Origin: an uncultured Woeseiaceae bacterium
GTDB lineage: Bacteria; Pseudomonadota; Gammaproteobacteria; Steroidobacterales; Woeseiaceae
DNA: 44,479 bases
Assembly: GCA_902517795.1 (NCBI GenBank)
Contig: CABYDR010000008.1
Span: forward strand, 1 to 44,479
Reading direction: 5' to 3'
Shown: one piece after another, positions 19,992 through 29,264 of the stretch
How positions within the stretch are numbered: the stretch's first letter is position 1
Layout: each line of letters starts with the position of its first letter
Notes under the pieces: model-generated
The model's database searches: none
Seen by the model: only the letters and a program-made list of their open reading frames with translations
What the model was told of the DNA's origin: nothing
Position numbers and translations under genes: made by a program

Positions 19992-21194
19992 TTAAAGTCC
20001 TAATACGTGTTTGGCAATGATATTCTTTTGAATTTCATTCGAGCCGCCGTAAATCGAAGCTTTACGATTATTAAAATACACCAGCGAGCTCACACTGTCC
20101 GCGCCGAATCCCACGTGCTCTTCAGGATCGCTGTTTAGATTATATTGCTGAGGCACATAAGGAAGAGAAAAATAGCCTGCCGCTTCCATGAATAATTCAT
20201 CAAGTTTTTGCTGAATTTCAGTTCCACGTATTTTTAACAATGAGGATTCTGGACCAGGCGCTTTTCCTACAGATACTGCTGCTAATGTTCTCAGTTCAGT
20301 AAACTCAAGAGCTTTGAGTTCAATTTCAAGTTGTCCAATTTTTTTCAAAAAATCGCTATCCCCAGTCAAAGAAGGCTGAGTATTATCGGAATTTCTAATT
20401 TTTTCTTTTAGTCGTGAGAGGCGGTACTGAGATCTGGCGACTCCAGCAATGCTTGTTCTTTCGTGTTGAAGCAAAACTTTGCCGTAAGTCCATCCTTTTC
20501 CTTCCTCACCAATAAGGTTTTCGGCAGGAACTTTTACATTTTCAAAATGAACTTCATTTACCTCTCTATCTCCTTCGATTGTAATTATAGGTTTTACACT
20601 GACTCCCTCAGTTGACATATCCACGAGGATAAAGCTTATACCTTCTTGTCGTCTGGCTACATCACTGCTTGTTCTCACAAGACAGAAAATCCAGTCTGCC
20701 ATATGACCTAATGTGGTCCATGTTTTTGTTCCATTGAGAATATATTCATTGCCAGCTCTTTCTGCTTTCATTTTAAGAGAGGCTAAGTCTGAACCAGAGC
20801 CGGGCTCTGAGTACCCTTGACACCACCATACGTCACTGGCCAGTATTCCAGGAAGGAATTTCTTTTTTTGAGCTTCATTACCATAGGTATAAATTACAGG
20901 ACCGACCATCCCGAGACCAAATGGAACTATCGCAGGTGCATTAGCTTTGGCATTTTCATTTGCAAAGATATATTTTTGTACTGGTGTCCAGCCTGTACCA
21001 CCATATTCGACTGGCCAGTTTGGAGCCGCCCAACCTTGCTCATACAAGGTCTTTTGCCACCTAATAAAATCTTCTTTTTCAAGTGGTACAGATTTATTCT
21101 GTTTGTCTTTTATATCGGCTGGGTATTTCGCATTAAAAAAAGAGTTTACTTCTTTTTGGAAGTCGTTTTCTTCGGAGGTGAAACTTACATGCAT
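19992..21194 (-). CDS. Acyl-CoA dehydrogenase family protein
   Basis: ACAD motifs WWCQGYSEPGSGSDLASLKMKAERAGNEYILNGTKTWTT and SIYGGSNEIQKNIIAKHVLGL. Confidence 0.9.
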   Translation of the reverse strand: MHVSFTSEENDFQKEVNSFFNAKYPADIKDKQNKSVPLEKEDFIRWQKTLYEQGWAAPNWPVEYGGTGWTPVQKYIFANENAKANAPAIVPFGLGMVGPVIYTYGNEAQKKKFLPGILASDVWWCQGYSEPGSGSDLASLKMKAERAGNEYILNGTKTWTTLGHMADWIFCLVRTSSDVARRQEGISFILVDMSTEGVSVKPIITIEGDREVNEVHFENVKVPAENLIGEEGKGWTYGKVLLQHERTSIAGVARSQYRLSRLKEKIRNSDNTQPSLTGDSDFLKKIGQLEIELKALEFTELRTLAAVSVGKAPGPESSLLKIRGTEIQQKLDELFMEAAGYFSLPYVPQQYNLNSDPEEHVGFGADSVSSLVYFNNRKASIYGGSNEIQKNIIAKHVLGL

Positions 21195-21336
21195 CGTATT
21201 GCTCTTTGTTTATAAAAAAATGATTATATTACATTATTTTTTTATAAATTTGTTCAAGATAAACAGTAAAATAATGCTTTCGATTAAATATCTATTATAC
21301 TCAGTATGGTTAAAATTATAATTTTCAAGTTTTATC

Positions 21337-22374
21337 ATGCGCAGCTATTCACAAAATAATATTGCACCAAGAGATACATATAATAGACCTATTTCTGATC
21401 TGAGGGTTTCACTTCTAGATCAGTGTAATTTCAGGTGCACTTACTGTATGCCTGAAAGAGAGTTTCACAGTGAATATCAATTTTTAAAGAAACATCAGAG
21501 ACTCAGTCACGAAGAAATATTCCGTATTGTGAAGATAGCAGTTGAGCTTGGAGTAACAAAAGTTCGATTGACAGGAGGGGAGCCACTACTTGATAAGAAT
21601 ATTTCCAAGTTAATTAACTTAATAAGCGAAGTTAAAGAAATAGAGGATCTCGCTCTAACTACCAATGGTGTTCTATTGAGAAAGCATGCAAACGATATGA
21701 TGAAAGCAGGATTACATCGAATCACCATTAGTCTCGACAGCATAGATGAGGTCACCTTTAATAAAATGAACGGGAATAGGGCTAGCGTGAAGAAAGTGCT
21801 GGATGGAATAGAGGCAGCTGAAAAAGCAGGTTTTGATAAAATTAAAATTAATACTGTTATCCAAAGAGGTGTAAATGATGATTCTATTGTGAACCTTCTT
21901 GATCATTTCAGAGGGACAGGGCACATAGTTCGATTGATTGAATTTATGGATGTTGGAAACCAAAACGATTGGAAAATGGATAATGTTGTGACAGCCAAGG
22001 AGATGCTTAAAATTATTGAGCAACACTGGGAAGTGATTCCGTTAGAGAAAACCTATGCAGGAGAAGTTGCAAAAAGATATAAATACAAGGATGGTGAGGG
22101 TGAGATAGGTTTTATAACCTCTATCTCAGAACCTTTCTGCAGTAACTGTGGGAGAGTGAGGCTATCTGCTGATGGTATGTTGTATACCTGCTTATTTGCA
22201 AGTGTTGGTACAGATTTAAGAAAATTATTAAGAAGTGATGCATCTGATCACGAAATAAAGAATGTTATCTCTAGTCGTTGGTTAGAGAGAAAAGATAGAT
22301 ATAGTGAAACACGCAATAATCAAACAACTGATATCACTGAAAAGAAAATTGAAATGTATAGAATGGGAGGATAG
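21337..22374 (+). CDS. moaA: GTP 3',8-cyclase (radical SAM)
   Basis: CNFRCTYCMPE radical-SAM motif, second cluster EPFCSNCGRVRLSADGMLYTCLF, C-terminal GG. Confidence 0.96.
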   Translation: MRSYSQNNIAPRDTYNRPISDLRVSLLDQCNFRCTYCMPEREFHSEYQFLKKHQRLSHEEIFRIVKIAVELGVTKVRLTGGEPLLDKNISKLINLISEVKEIEDLALTTNGVLLRKHANDMMKAGLHRITISLDSIDEVTFNKMNGNRASVKKVLDGIEAAEKAGFDKIKINTVIQRGVNDDSIVNLLDHFRGTGHIVRLIEFMDVGNQNDWKMDNVVTAKEMLKIIEQHWEVIPLEKTYAGEVAKRYKYKDGEGEIGFITSISEPFCSNCGRVRLSADGMLYTCLFASVGTDLRKLLRSDASDHEIKNVISSRWLERKDRYSETRNNQTTDITEKKIEMYRMGG

Positions 22375-22397
22375 CTTTATTTAAGGAAGCCAGATTA

Positions 22398-22883
22398 ATG
22401 AAAAAATTAAGTCATATCAACGAAGAAAACAAACCTCAGATGGTTGATGTTAGCAAGAAGGACGAATCATCAAGAGTTGCATGTGCCCAGACAGTTGTAG
22501 TTTTTCCTGAGGCGTTATCAGCAAGATTTAAAGATGGCGATATAAAAACAAAAAAAGGACCAGTTTTCTCAACTGCAATTATTGCAGGCGTCATGGCTGC
22601 GAAGAGAACGCATGATTTAATCCCGTTCTGTCATCCCATCGGTTTGAATGACTGTAAAATCAATATCAATCTCGATAAGAATGGAAATGCTGTAATAGAT
22701 TGTACTTGCAAGGTTATTCATCGAACTGGTGTTGAGATGGAGGCATTGATGGGAGCAAGTGTTGCCGCATTGACGATATATGACATGGTTAAGGCAATTT
22801 CTCCTGAAATTGAAATTAAATCCACAAAACTGATATCAAAATCTGGAGGAAAAGAGAATTTCAATGTTAAGAAAAAAAACTGA
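22398..22883 (+). CDS. moaC: Cyclic pyranopterin monophosphate synthase
   Basis: KRTHDLIPFCHPIGLNDCKI, HRTGVEMEALMGASVAALTIYDMVKA. Confidence 0.96.
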   Translation: MKKLSHINEENKPQMVDVSKKDESSRVACAQTVVVFPEALSARFKDGDIKTKKGPVFSTAIIAGVMAAKRTHDLIPFCHPIGLNDCKININLDKNGNAVIDCTCKVIHRTGVEMEALMGASVAALTIYDMVKAISPEIEIKSTKLISKSGGKENFNVKKKN

Positions 22884-23448
22884 TATATGGGGCCTGATTT
22901 TGACTGGTGGAAAGAGCAGAAGGATGGGGCAAGATAAAGCGCTGCTTAGTATTGATGGAAATGTTCAGTTGCATAAGGTGCATGAACTTTTAGAAAAAAA
23001 TCTCGAGAATATTTATGTTTCCGTTAGGGCGGAACAAGCAGAAGATCACGAAAGAAAGAAATACAATCAGATTATTGACCGATATGATGATATGGGCCCT
23101 CTTGCTGGTATTATTTCGGCAATGCAAGAGCACCCTGATGCAAATTGGTTGGTTGTTGCCTGTGATTTAATTAATTTAGATCAGGACACAATCAATGATC
23201 TATTGAGAAACTATACCCCAGAATGCAACTTTATCTCTTTTAAAAGCGAAAAAGACGGTCTACCAGAACCTCTTTGTGCGATTTACAATAAATCATCTAG
23301 GCATATAATTGAAAAATGCATAGAAGATAAAGTTTACTGTCCAAGAAAAATACTAATTAATTATGATGCCTATTTATTAGACCAACCAAATCCAGAAGCG
23401 CTTGAAAATTTCAATAGACCAAATGATATAGAAAGCTTGAGGAAGTAG
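22864..23448 (+). CDS. mobA: Molybdenum cofactor guanylyltransferase
   Basis: LILTGGKSRRMGQDKALL, VACDLINLDQDTINDLL; operon context. Confidence 0.88.
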   Translation: MLRKKTDIWGLILTGGKSRRMGQDKALLSIDGNVQLHKVHELLEKNLENIYVSVRAEQAEDHERKKYNQIIDRYDDMGPLAGIISAMQEHPDANWLVVACDLINLDQDTINDLLRNYTPECNFISFKSEKDGLPEPLCAIYNKSSRHIIEKCIEDKVYCPRKILINYDAYLLDQPNPEALENFNRPNDIESLRK

Positions 23449-23452
23449 GATT

Positions 23453-23698
23453 GTGAGTAAGTTAATTGAAGTAAGTTATTTTGCAATATTTAGAGAAAAA
23501 GCTGGAAGAGATTCTGAAGCTTTTAAAACAAAATCCGAAACAGTACTAGATTTATTCAAAGAGATTAAAAAAGTTCACGGGTTTGATGAACCTCAAGGTC
23601 ACTGTAAAGTTGCCATGAACAATGATTTGGTTCAATGGGATGCAAAAATAGAAGATGGGGATAAAGTCTTATTTTTTCCTCCTGTCTCAGGTGGCTGA
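23453..23698 (+). CDS. moaD: Molybdopterin synthase sulfur-carrier subunit
   Basis: Small beta-grasp protein ending PPVSGG; GTG start; abuts moaE. Confidence 0.92.
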   Translation: MSKLIEVSYFAIFREKAGRDSEAFKTKSETVLDLFKEIKKVHGFDEPQGHCKVAMNNDLVQWDAKIEDGDKVLFFPPVSGG

Positions 23699-24120
23699 TG
23701 AAAATAACAGATAAAGAGATAAAAATTGCACAAGCCTCAAATGGACTCAGAAATAAAAGGTCTGGAGCGTATGTTAGTTTTGAAGGGTGGATTCGGGACC
23801 ACAATGAAGGTCAAAATGTTAGAAGGCTTGAATACGAAGTTTATGAACCGATAGCGATCAAAGAGGGTGAAAACATCATTGATGAGGCTAAAAAGAAATT
23901 TGATATTCATCATGCTTCTTGTATCCATAGGAGTGGCTTATTAGATATCGGCGAATGTGCAGTATGGGTAGGTGTATCTTCTTCTCATAGAAAGGACGCA
24001 TTTGAAGCATGTAAATTCATAATTGATGAGGTCAAATGCAGGTTGCCAATATGGAAAAAAGAATATTATGAGAATGGTGATTCAGGCTGGGTCAATTGTG
24101 AAACTTGTGCTTCTAATTAA
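23698..24120 (+). CDS. moaE: Molybdopterin synthase catalytic subunit
   Basis: GAYVSFEGWIRDHNEGQNVRRLEYEVYEPIA, HRSGLLDIGECAVWVGVSSSHRKDAFEACKFIIDEVKCRLPIWKKE. Confidence 0.95.
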   Translation: MKITDKEIKIAQASNGLRNKRSGAYVSFEGWIRDHNEGQNVRRLEYEVYEPIAIKEGENIIDEAKKKFDIHHASCIHRSGLLDIGECAVWVGVSSSHRKDAFEACKFIIDEVKCRLPIWKKEYYENGDSGWVNCETCASN

Positions 24121-24150
24121 TTGACTGAATTATATTAAAAAGGACTTCAC

Positions 24151-24609
24151 TTGTATAAAATTAATAGTATTGATGACGCGAAGGAGCTTGAGGGAAAAGA
24201 ACTTGGCGTCTCAGATTGGGTTGTTGTTGACCAAGGCAAAATTGAAAAATTTGCAATCGCAACAGGTGATGATCAATGGATTCACCTTGATCAAAATAGA
24301 GCAAAAAAAGAGTTGCCTGATGGCAAAACAATTGCTCACGGTTATTTAACTTTGTCTCTGGTGCCAGCCCTTACAAGAAATTTCATAGAAGTAAAAGGCC
24401 TCAAGCAGATGATCAATTTTGGTTGCAATAAAGTGAGATTTTATTCAGTTGTAAATGAGGGAGACAGGGTCAGAGCAAGAGGGACACTGATGGAAGCAAA
24501 ACAGCGAGGATCAATGATACAGCTGCTTTCAAAAATTACCGTTGAAGTTGAAAATAAACCTAAACCTGCATGCGTGGTTGAGATGCTGGTTTTTTTGGTA
24601 ATGAAATAA
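24151..24609 (+). CDS. MaoC-like (R)-enoyl-CoA hydratase
   Basis: Hotdog motif GDDQWIHLDQNRA...TIAHGYLTLSLVPAL; TTG start. Confidence 0.85.
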   Translation: MYKINSIDDAKELEGKELGVSDWVVVDQGKIEKFAIATGDDQWIHLDQNRAKKELPDGKTIAHGYLTLSLVPALTRNFIEVKGLKQMINFGCNKVRFYSVVNEGDRVRARGTLMEAKQRGSMIQLLSKITVEVENKPKPACVVEMLVFLVMK

Positions 24610-24687
24610 TACGATGATTGTAAAAATGAACACTAATTATTTTTTGCTATCAATAAACTTGAGAGAAGTTAAAAGGAGAAAAATTTT

Positions 24688-26322
24688 ATGCATGGCTTAA
24701 TGATGGACAATCCACTTTTGATTTCATCAATTGTGGAGCACGCAGACATTAACTTTCCGGATCGTGAAATTGTTTCAGTCACCAATGATGGCTCGCTTCA
24801 TCGCTATACATATAAAGATTGCTTTATTCGTGTAAGAAAATTAGCAAATGCACTTGGAAAATTGGGCCTTAAAGAAGGCGATAGAATAGCTACCATGGCA
24901 TGGAATGATAACAGACATCTCGAAGCTTATTATGCAATTGGTGGTGCGGGTTATGTCTGTCACACGATTAATCCAAGATTATTTCCAGAGCAGATTATCT
25001 ATATGATTAATCATGCTGAAGATAGGTGGTTAATGATAGATCCATTATTTGTTCCCCTGATAGAGAAGATATCTCCAGAGATTCCAAATGTAGAAGGCTA
25101 TATTTTAATGGGCGATGATAATGATATTGCCGAGAATTGTAAGCTAAAAAATTTAGTTTCCTATGAGTCTCTAATAAATGAGGAAAGTGATAATTTCGAA
25201 TGGCCCAACCTCGATGAAAAAGCAGCGGTTGGTCTTTGTTATACTTCTGGAACCACGGGCGATCCTAAAGGTGTACTTTATAACCACCGTTCGACAATTT
25301 TGCATGCAATGGCTTTGATTGCACCCGATGCTATGAATCTTTCCAATAAAGATTGTGTTCTTCCCGTGGTGCCTCTTTTTCATGTGAATTCATGGGGTTC
25401 CCCATATGGAGCAATGATGGTTGGTGCAAAAATTGTCTATCCTGGCTCTAAAATGGCAGACGGAGAAACGCTTTACTCTCTGACAGAACAAGAAGGCGTC
25501 ACCCTCGCTCTTGGTGTGCCAACAGTTTGGTTGGCCCTTCTACAGTATGCCGATCAAAACGACAAAAAGTTGAACAGTCTTCAGAGAACGATAATAGGTG
25601 GGGCAGCAGTACCTGAGTCAATGATTCGTGATTTTCACTCTAAACATGATGTTTTCGTTCAACAAGCCTGGGGTATGACAGAAATGAGTCCTTTGGGAAC
25701 TGTAATTTCTCTTAAATACGGAATGGAGAATATTTCACATGGAGATTTAGTTGAATTACAAGTTAAGCAAGGAAGAGGGATGTTTGGTGTAGAGATGCGT
25801 ATTGTGAATGATGAACAAGAAATACTTCCATGGGATGGTGAGGCATTTGGAGCGCTTCAAGTCAAAGGGCCATGGGTTTGCAGTGACTATTATAAGCTTG
25901 ATGGTGCCGCTGGTTCTCATACAGATGACGGTTGGTTTGACACAGGGGATGTTGCGAAAATTGACCCATTGGGTTACATGCAAATTACAGATAGAACCAA
26001 AGATGTTATCAAATCTGGTGGAGAGTGGATAAGCTCGATAGAAATAGAAAATACTGCGATGGGTCATCCAGGAGTAGCAGAAGCGGCTGTCATTGGTATT
26101 GAGAGCGAAAAATGGACTGAGAGACCTCTCCTTATTGCGGTTAAAGCAGAAGGACGCGACGTTTCAAAAGAGGATATTCTGAAATTTTTTGTGGGTAAAA
26201 TTGCAAAATGGTGGATACCTGATGATGTCGTTTTTACTGAGGAAATTCCGCATACTGCAACTGGTAAGATCAAAAAAACAGCACTTCGCGACCAATTTTC
26301 TAGTTATAAAGCCTCAGAATAG
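24688..26322 (+). CDS. Long/medium-chain fatty-acid--CoA ligase (AMP-binding)
   Basis: YTSGTTGDPKGVLYNHRS, QQAWGMTEMSPLG, GWFDTGDVAKIDPLGYMQITDRTKDVIKSGGEWIS. Confidence 0.92.
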   Translation: MHGLMMDNPLLISSIVEHADINFPDREIVSVTNDGSLHRYTYKDCFIRVRKLANALGKLGLKEGDRIATMAWNDNRHLEAYYAIGGAGYVCHTINPRLFPEQIIYMINHAEDRWLMIDPLFVPLIEKISPEIPNVEGYILMGDDNDIAENCKLKNLVSYESLINEESDNFEWPNLDEKAAVGLCYTSGTTGDPKGVLYNHRSTILHAMALIAPDAMNLSNKDCVLPVVPLFHVNSWGSPYGAMMVGAKIVYPGSKMADGETLYSLTEQEGVTLALGVPTVWLALLQYADQNDKKLNSLQRTIIGGAAVPESMIRDFHSKHDVFVQQAWGMTEMSPLGTVISLKYGMENISHGDLVELQVKQGRGMFGVEMRIVNDEQEILPWDGEAFGALQVKGPWVCSDYYKLDGAAGSHTDDGWFDTGDVAKIDPLGYMQITDRTKDVIKSGGEWISSIEIENTAMGHPGVAEAAVIGIESEKWTERPLLIAVKAEGRDVSKEDILKFFVGKIAKWWIPDDVVFTEEIPHTATGKIKKTALRDQFSSYKASE

Positions 26323-26342
26323 TCATTATAAAGGAGAGCTTT

Positions 26343-27254
26343 ATTAGTTCAGTATTAAAAGACCTAATCAATCAAATCGATCTAGAGCGGATCGAAGAAA
26401 ATTTATTCAGAGGCGACAGCCGAGATATTGGAAGCGCGCAAGTTTTTGGTGGTCAAGTTATTGCGCAGGCTTTATCAGCTTCCTATAAGACTGTTGATAA
26501 AAGAATTGCTCATTCACTGCATGCTTATTTTTTGAGAAGAGGAGATATGGAGGCACCGATTATCTATGAGGTTGATCGTGCCAGAGATGGAGGCAGCTTC
26601 TCTGTAAGGAGAGTTGTTGCCATTCAGCACGGAAGACCGATTTTTAATATGGCAGTATCTTTTCATATAGAGGAAGATGGATTAACCCATCAATCTGAAA
26701 TGCCAAAAGTAGAAGGTCCAGAAAATTTTAAGAATTTGAACGAATTAATGACAGATGAGGTTGTTAAGCTGATCCCTGAAAAATTAAGGAAATTTTTAAC
26801 AAAAGAGAGGCCATTCGAATTTAGGCCTATTAATCCGATTAATATACTAAAACCTGAAAAACTACCTCCCTCAAAACAAGTATGGATAAAAGCCGCTGAA
26901 AATGTAACGGATGATCTTGTTCTCCATCAATGTTTACTTGCCTACGTTTCCGATTTTGAATTGCTTGGCACCTGCCTGAGGCCCCATGGGTTTGCACTTC
27001 CGTTTGGCGACGGAAAATTGCAAGTAGCTAGCCTCGATCATGCCATATGGTTCCATCGTAAAGTCAAAGTTGATGATTGGTTCTTATATACCTCAGACAG
27101 TCCAAATGCACATGGAGCAAGAGGTTTTGCGAGAGGCAAAATATTCAATAGAGAAGGCACATTATTGGCATCTGTTACCCAAGAAGGACTGATTAGAATT
27201 CCCGATGCAAATAAAAAAAATACCCGAACGTCTGATCCTAGGTTACAAATTTAG
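26343..27254 (+). CDS. tesB: Acyl-CoA thioesterase II; full-length reading with inferred ATT start
   Basis: ORF track starts at internal ATG 26532; in-frame upstream sequence encodes (M)SSVLKDLINQIDLERIEENLFRGDSRDIGSAQVFGGQVIAQALSASYKTVDKRIAHSLHAYFLRRGD, homologous to the E. coli TesB N-terminus. SD aaggag at 26331-26336. Confidence 0.87.
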   Translation: MSSVLKDLINQIDLERIEENLFRGDSRDIGSAQVFGGQVIAQALSASYKTVDKRIAHSLHAYFLRRGDMEAPIIYEVDRARDGGSFSVRRVVAIQHGRPIFNMAVSFHIEEDGLTHQSEMPKVEGPENFKNLNELMTDEVVKLIPEKLRKFLTKERPFEFRPINPINILKPEKLPPSKQVWIKAAENVTDDLVLHQCLLAYVSDFELLGTCLRPHGFALPFGDGKLQVASLDHAIWFHRKVKVDDWFLYTSDSPNAHGARGFARGKIFNREGTLLASVTQEGLIRIPDANKKNTRTSDPRLQI

Positions 27255-27269
27255 AGTAAATCAGTGATT

Positions 27270-28010
27270 TTAAGTTTTAGCCTGATTAGCAACCTCGTCA
27301 ATAGCACTGGCTATTTCATCTTTGTCGCCAAGGAATCTCCTTGTTTGTGACTTGCATTTCTCATCAAGCTCATAAAGGATTGGAACACCTGTTGGAATAT
27401 TAAATTGGGTTATTTCTTCCTCAGAAACATTATCAAGCATTTTTACAAGCGCCCTAAGACTATTCCCATGAGCTGTTATTAATACATTTTTGTTTTCTTC
27501 AAATTGTGGAAGAATAATTTCATTCCAACATTTTTTTACACGAATTAATGTCATGGCTAGGGATTCTGAGTCAGGTAAGTTATTGATATTCTGGTATTTT
27601 GGATCGTTGCATGGATGTCTTTGATCATCTCTTTCAAGCGGTGGAGGTGGAATATCATAGCTTCTCCTCCATATATGAACTTGTTCGTCGCCATACTTTT
27701 GAGCAGTTTCAAATTTATTCAATCCTTGTAAGGCACCATAACTTCGTTCATTTAATCTCCAGTCTCTTTTGATTGATAAATCTGGATCTTCTAGTTTGGT
27801 TTTGATGATATCTAAAGTTCTTATCGCGCGTATTAATTCAGAAGTAAAAGCTATATCAACTTTAAAATTCAGTAATGAAATTATTTGTCCTGCTTTTTCA
27901 GCTTCTTTTATCCCCTGTTCTGTCAGATCAACATCTGTCCATCCTGTGAAGAGATTTTTGAGATTCCATTCACTTTGACCATGTCTTACTAAGATTAAAT
28001 TCTTTTTCAT
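27270..28010 (-). CDS. gpmA: 2,3-bisphosphoglycerate-dependent phosphoglycerate mutase
   Basis: MKKNLILVRHGQSEWNLKNLFTGW, RDWRLNERSYGALQGLNK, LITAHGNSLRALVK. The track start 33 nt upstream is probably an over-extension. Confidence 0.95.
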   Translation of the reverse strand: MKKNLILVRHGQSEWNLKNLFTGWTDVDLTEQGIKEAEKAGQIISLLNFKVDIAFTSELIRAIRTLDIIKTKLEDPDLSIKRDWRLNERSYGALQGLNKFETAQKYGDEQVHIWRRSYDIPPPPLERDDQRHPCNDPKYQNINNLPDSESLAMTLIRVKKCWNEIILPQFEENKNVLITAHGNSLRALVKMLDNVSEEEITQFNIPTGVPILYELDEKCKSQTRRFLGDKDEIASAIDEVANQAKT

Positions 28011-28068
28011 GTATGTCGTGTCAATTTTCTTGGTTGTGGGCAAGTATTTAATTATTTATTGATTAATT

Positions 28069-29136
28069 TTAATGAATATGTCGAAGCTTTTGATATTCCT
28101 CGGTTGACATCTCGGTTAACCTGCTTTCAGTTCTTTTGAATTCAAAATCCAGCTTCTTTCCAGTATATAATTTTTTATAGTTAACAGCAGTAGTTATAAA
28201 TACTTTAACTTTTCTTTCATAGAATTCATCAATAAGTGAAATAAATCTTCTCGCTTCATTCTCTTTTTCACTATCCAGAATAGGAATTTCTGAAATAAAG
28301 ACATTTTGAAATTGTTTCGCAATAGATATGTAATCACTCACGCTTCGATTTGTCCCGCAAATTGTATTGAAATCAAACCAGATTATGATTTTTGATTTAA
28401 GAATTGATTTTATTTTTCGGTTATTGACAGTGATATGGGCATTCTTCTCCGTTCCTAAAGGTGACTTTTCAGTTATAAGATTCGAAAAATAATTGTGGCT
28501 GTTTTTATCATGGATGGCGTGATATTTCGTTTCATTTATGTGATTTCTCAATCTATGATCAGGTCCATTTCCAATATTGATGACAGACATATTATCTTCA
28601 ATTAAACCAATGGCTTCCTTAAATCGATCTCTCTGAAGACCTTCTTTGTATAAATCTTTGGGTTCGCTATTGGATGTAATTACAAGCACAACTCGATTTT
28701 CAAAAAGACCTTTGAGTAATTTTCCTAAAATCATTGCGTCGGCAATGTCCTCCACAAAAAATTCATCAATACACAATATTTTTGTTTCTTTTCCGATTGA
28801 ATTTGTAATTGCTTCTATCGGGTTTGCCTTATTCTTACTTTTTTTTAAACGTTCATGTATTTCACTCATCAGATAGTGGTAGTGTAGTCTATTTTTTTTT
28901 ATGTTTTTTATGCTGGAGAAGAATATATCCATGATGAACGTTTTTCCTCTTCCAACGTCTCCCCATAGATAGATACCCTTTACCTTTTTTTCTTTCTTAA
29001 ATAAATCAAGAAATGATTTATTCTGATTTAAGGGAGATAGTTTTTTTTGAAGTTTTGCAAATTCATCAATAACTTCTGATTGAGCTGGATCCTCGATAAG
29101 ATTCTGAAGTGATTGGTAGTTTTCTTGAATATTCAA
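28069..29136 (-). CDS. zapE: AFG1/ZapE-family ATPase
   Basis: Walker A GIYLWGDVGRGKTFIMDIFF, HYHYLMSEIHERLK, LCIDEFFVEDIADAMILGKLL. Confidence 0.92.
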   Translation of the reverse strand: MNIQENYQSLQNLIEDPAQSEVIDEFAKLQKKLSPLNQNKSFLDLFKKEKKVKGIYLWGDVGRGKTFIMDIFFSSIKNIKKNRLHYHYLMSEIHERLKKSKNKANPIEAITNSIGKETKILCIDEFFVEDIADAMILGKLLKGLFENRVVLVITSNSEPKDLYKEGLQRDRFKEAIGLIEDNMSVINIGNGPDHRLRNHINETKYHAIHDKNSHNYFSNLITEKSPLGTEKNAHITVNNRKIKSILKSKIIIWFDFNTICGTNRSVSDYISIAKQFQNVFISEIPILDSEKENEARRFISLIDEFYERKVKVFITTAVNYKKLYTGKKLDFEFKRTESRLTEMSTEEYQKLRHIH

Positions 29137-29264
29137 TTTTGAAAATTTTTAGTTAAAAGATTATTTAATTATTTGCAAACATTGTAAAATACTCAGATAT
29201 ATTTTTCACGAATGAAATCCACAATCAATAAAAATAATAAGTTTACAACCCTGAGAGAGGTTAA

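Noticed and set aside
20817-21321. Overlapping plus-strand ORFs (132 aa and 124 aa) opposite an acyl-CoA dehydrogenase
   Set aside because: Antisense to a conserved ACAD; composition is AT-driven and aromatic/basic-rich with no motif.
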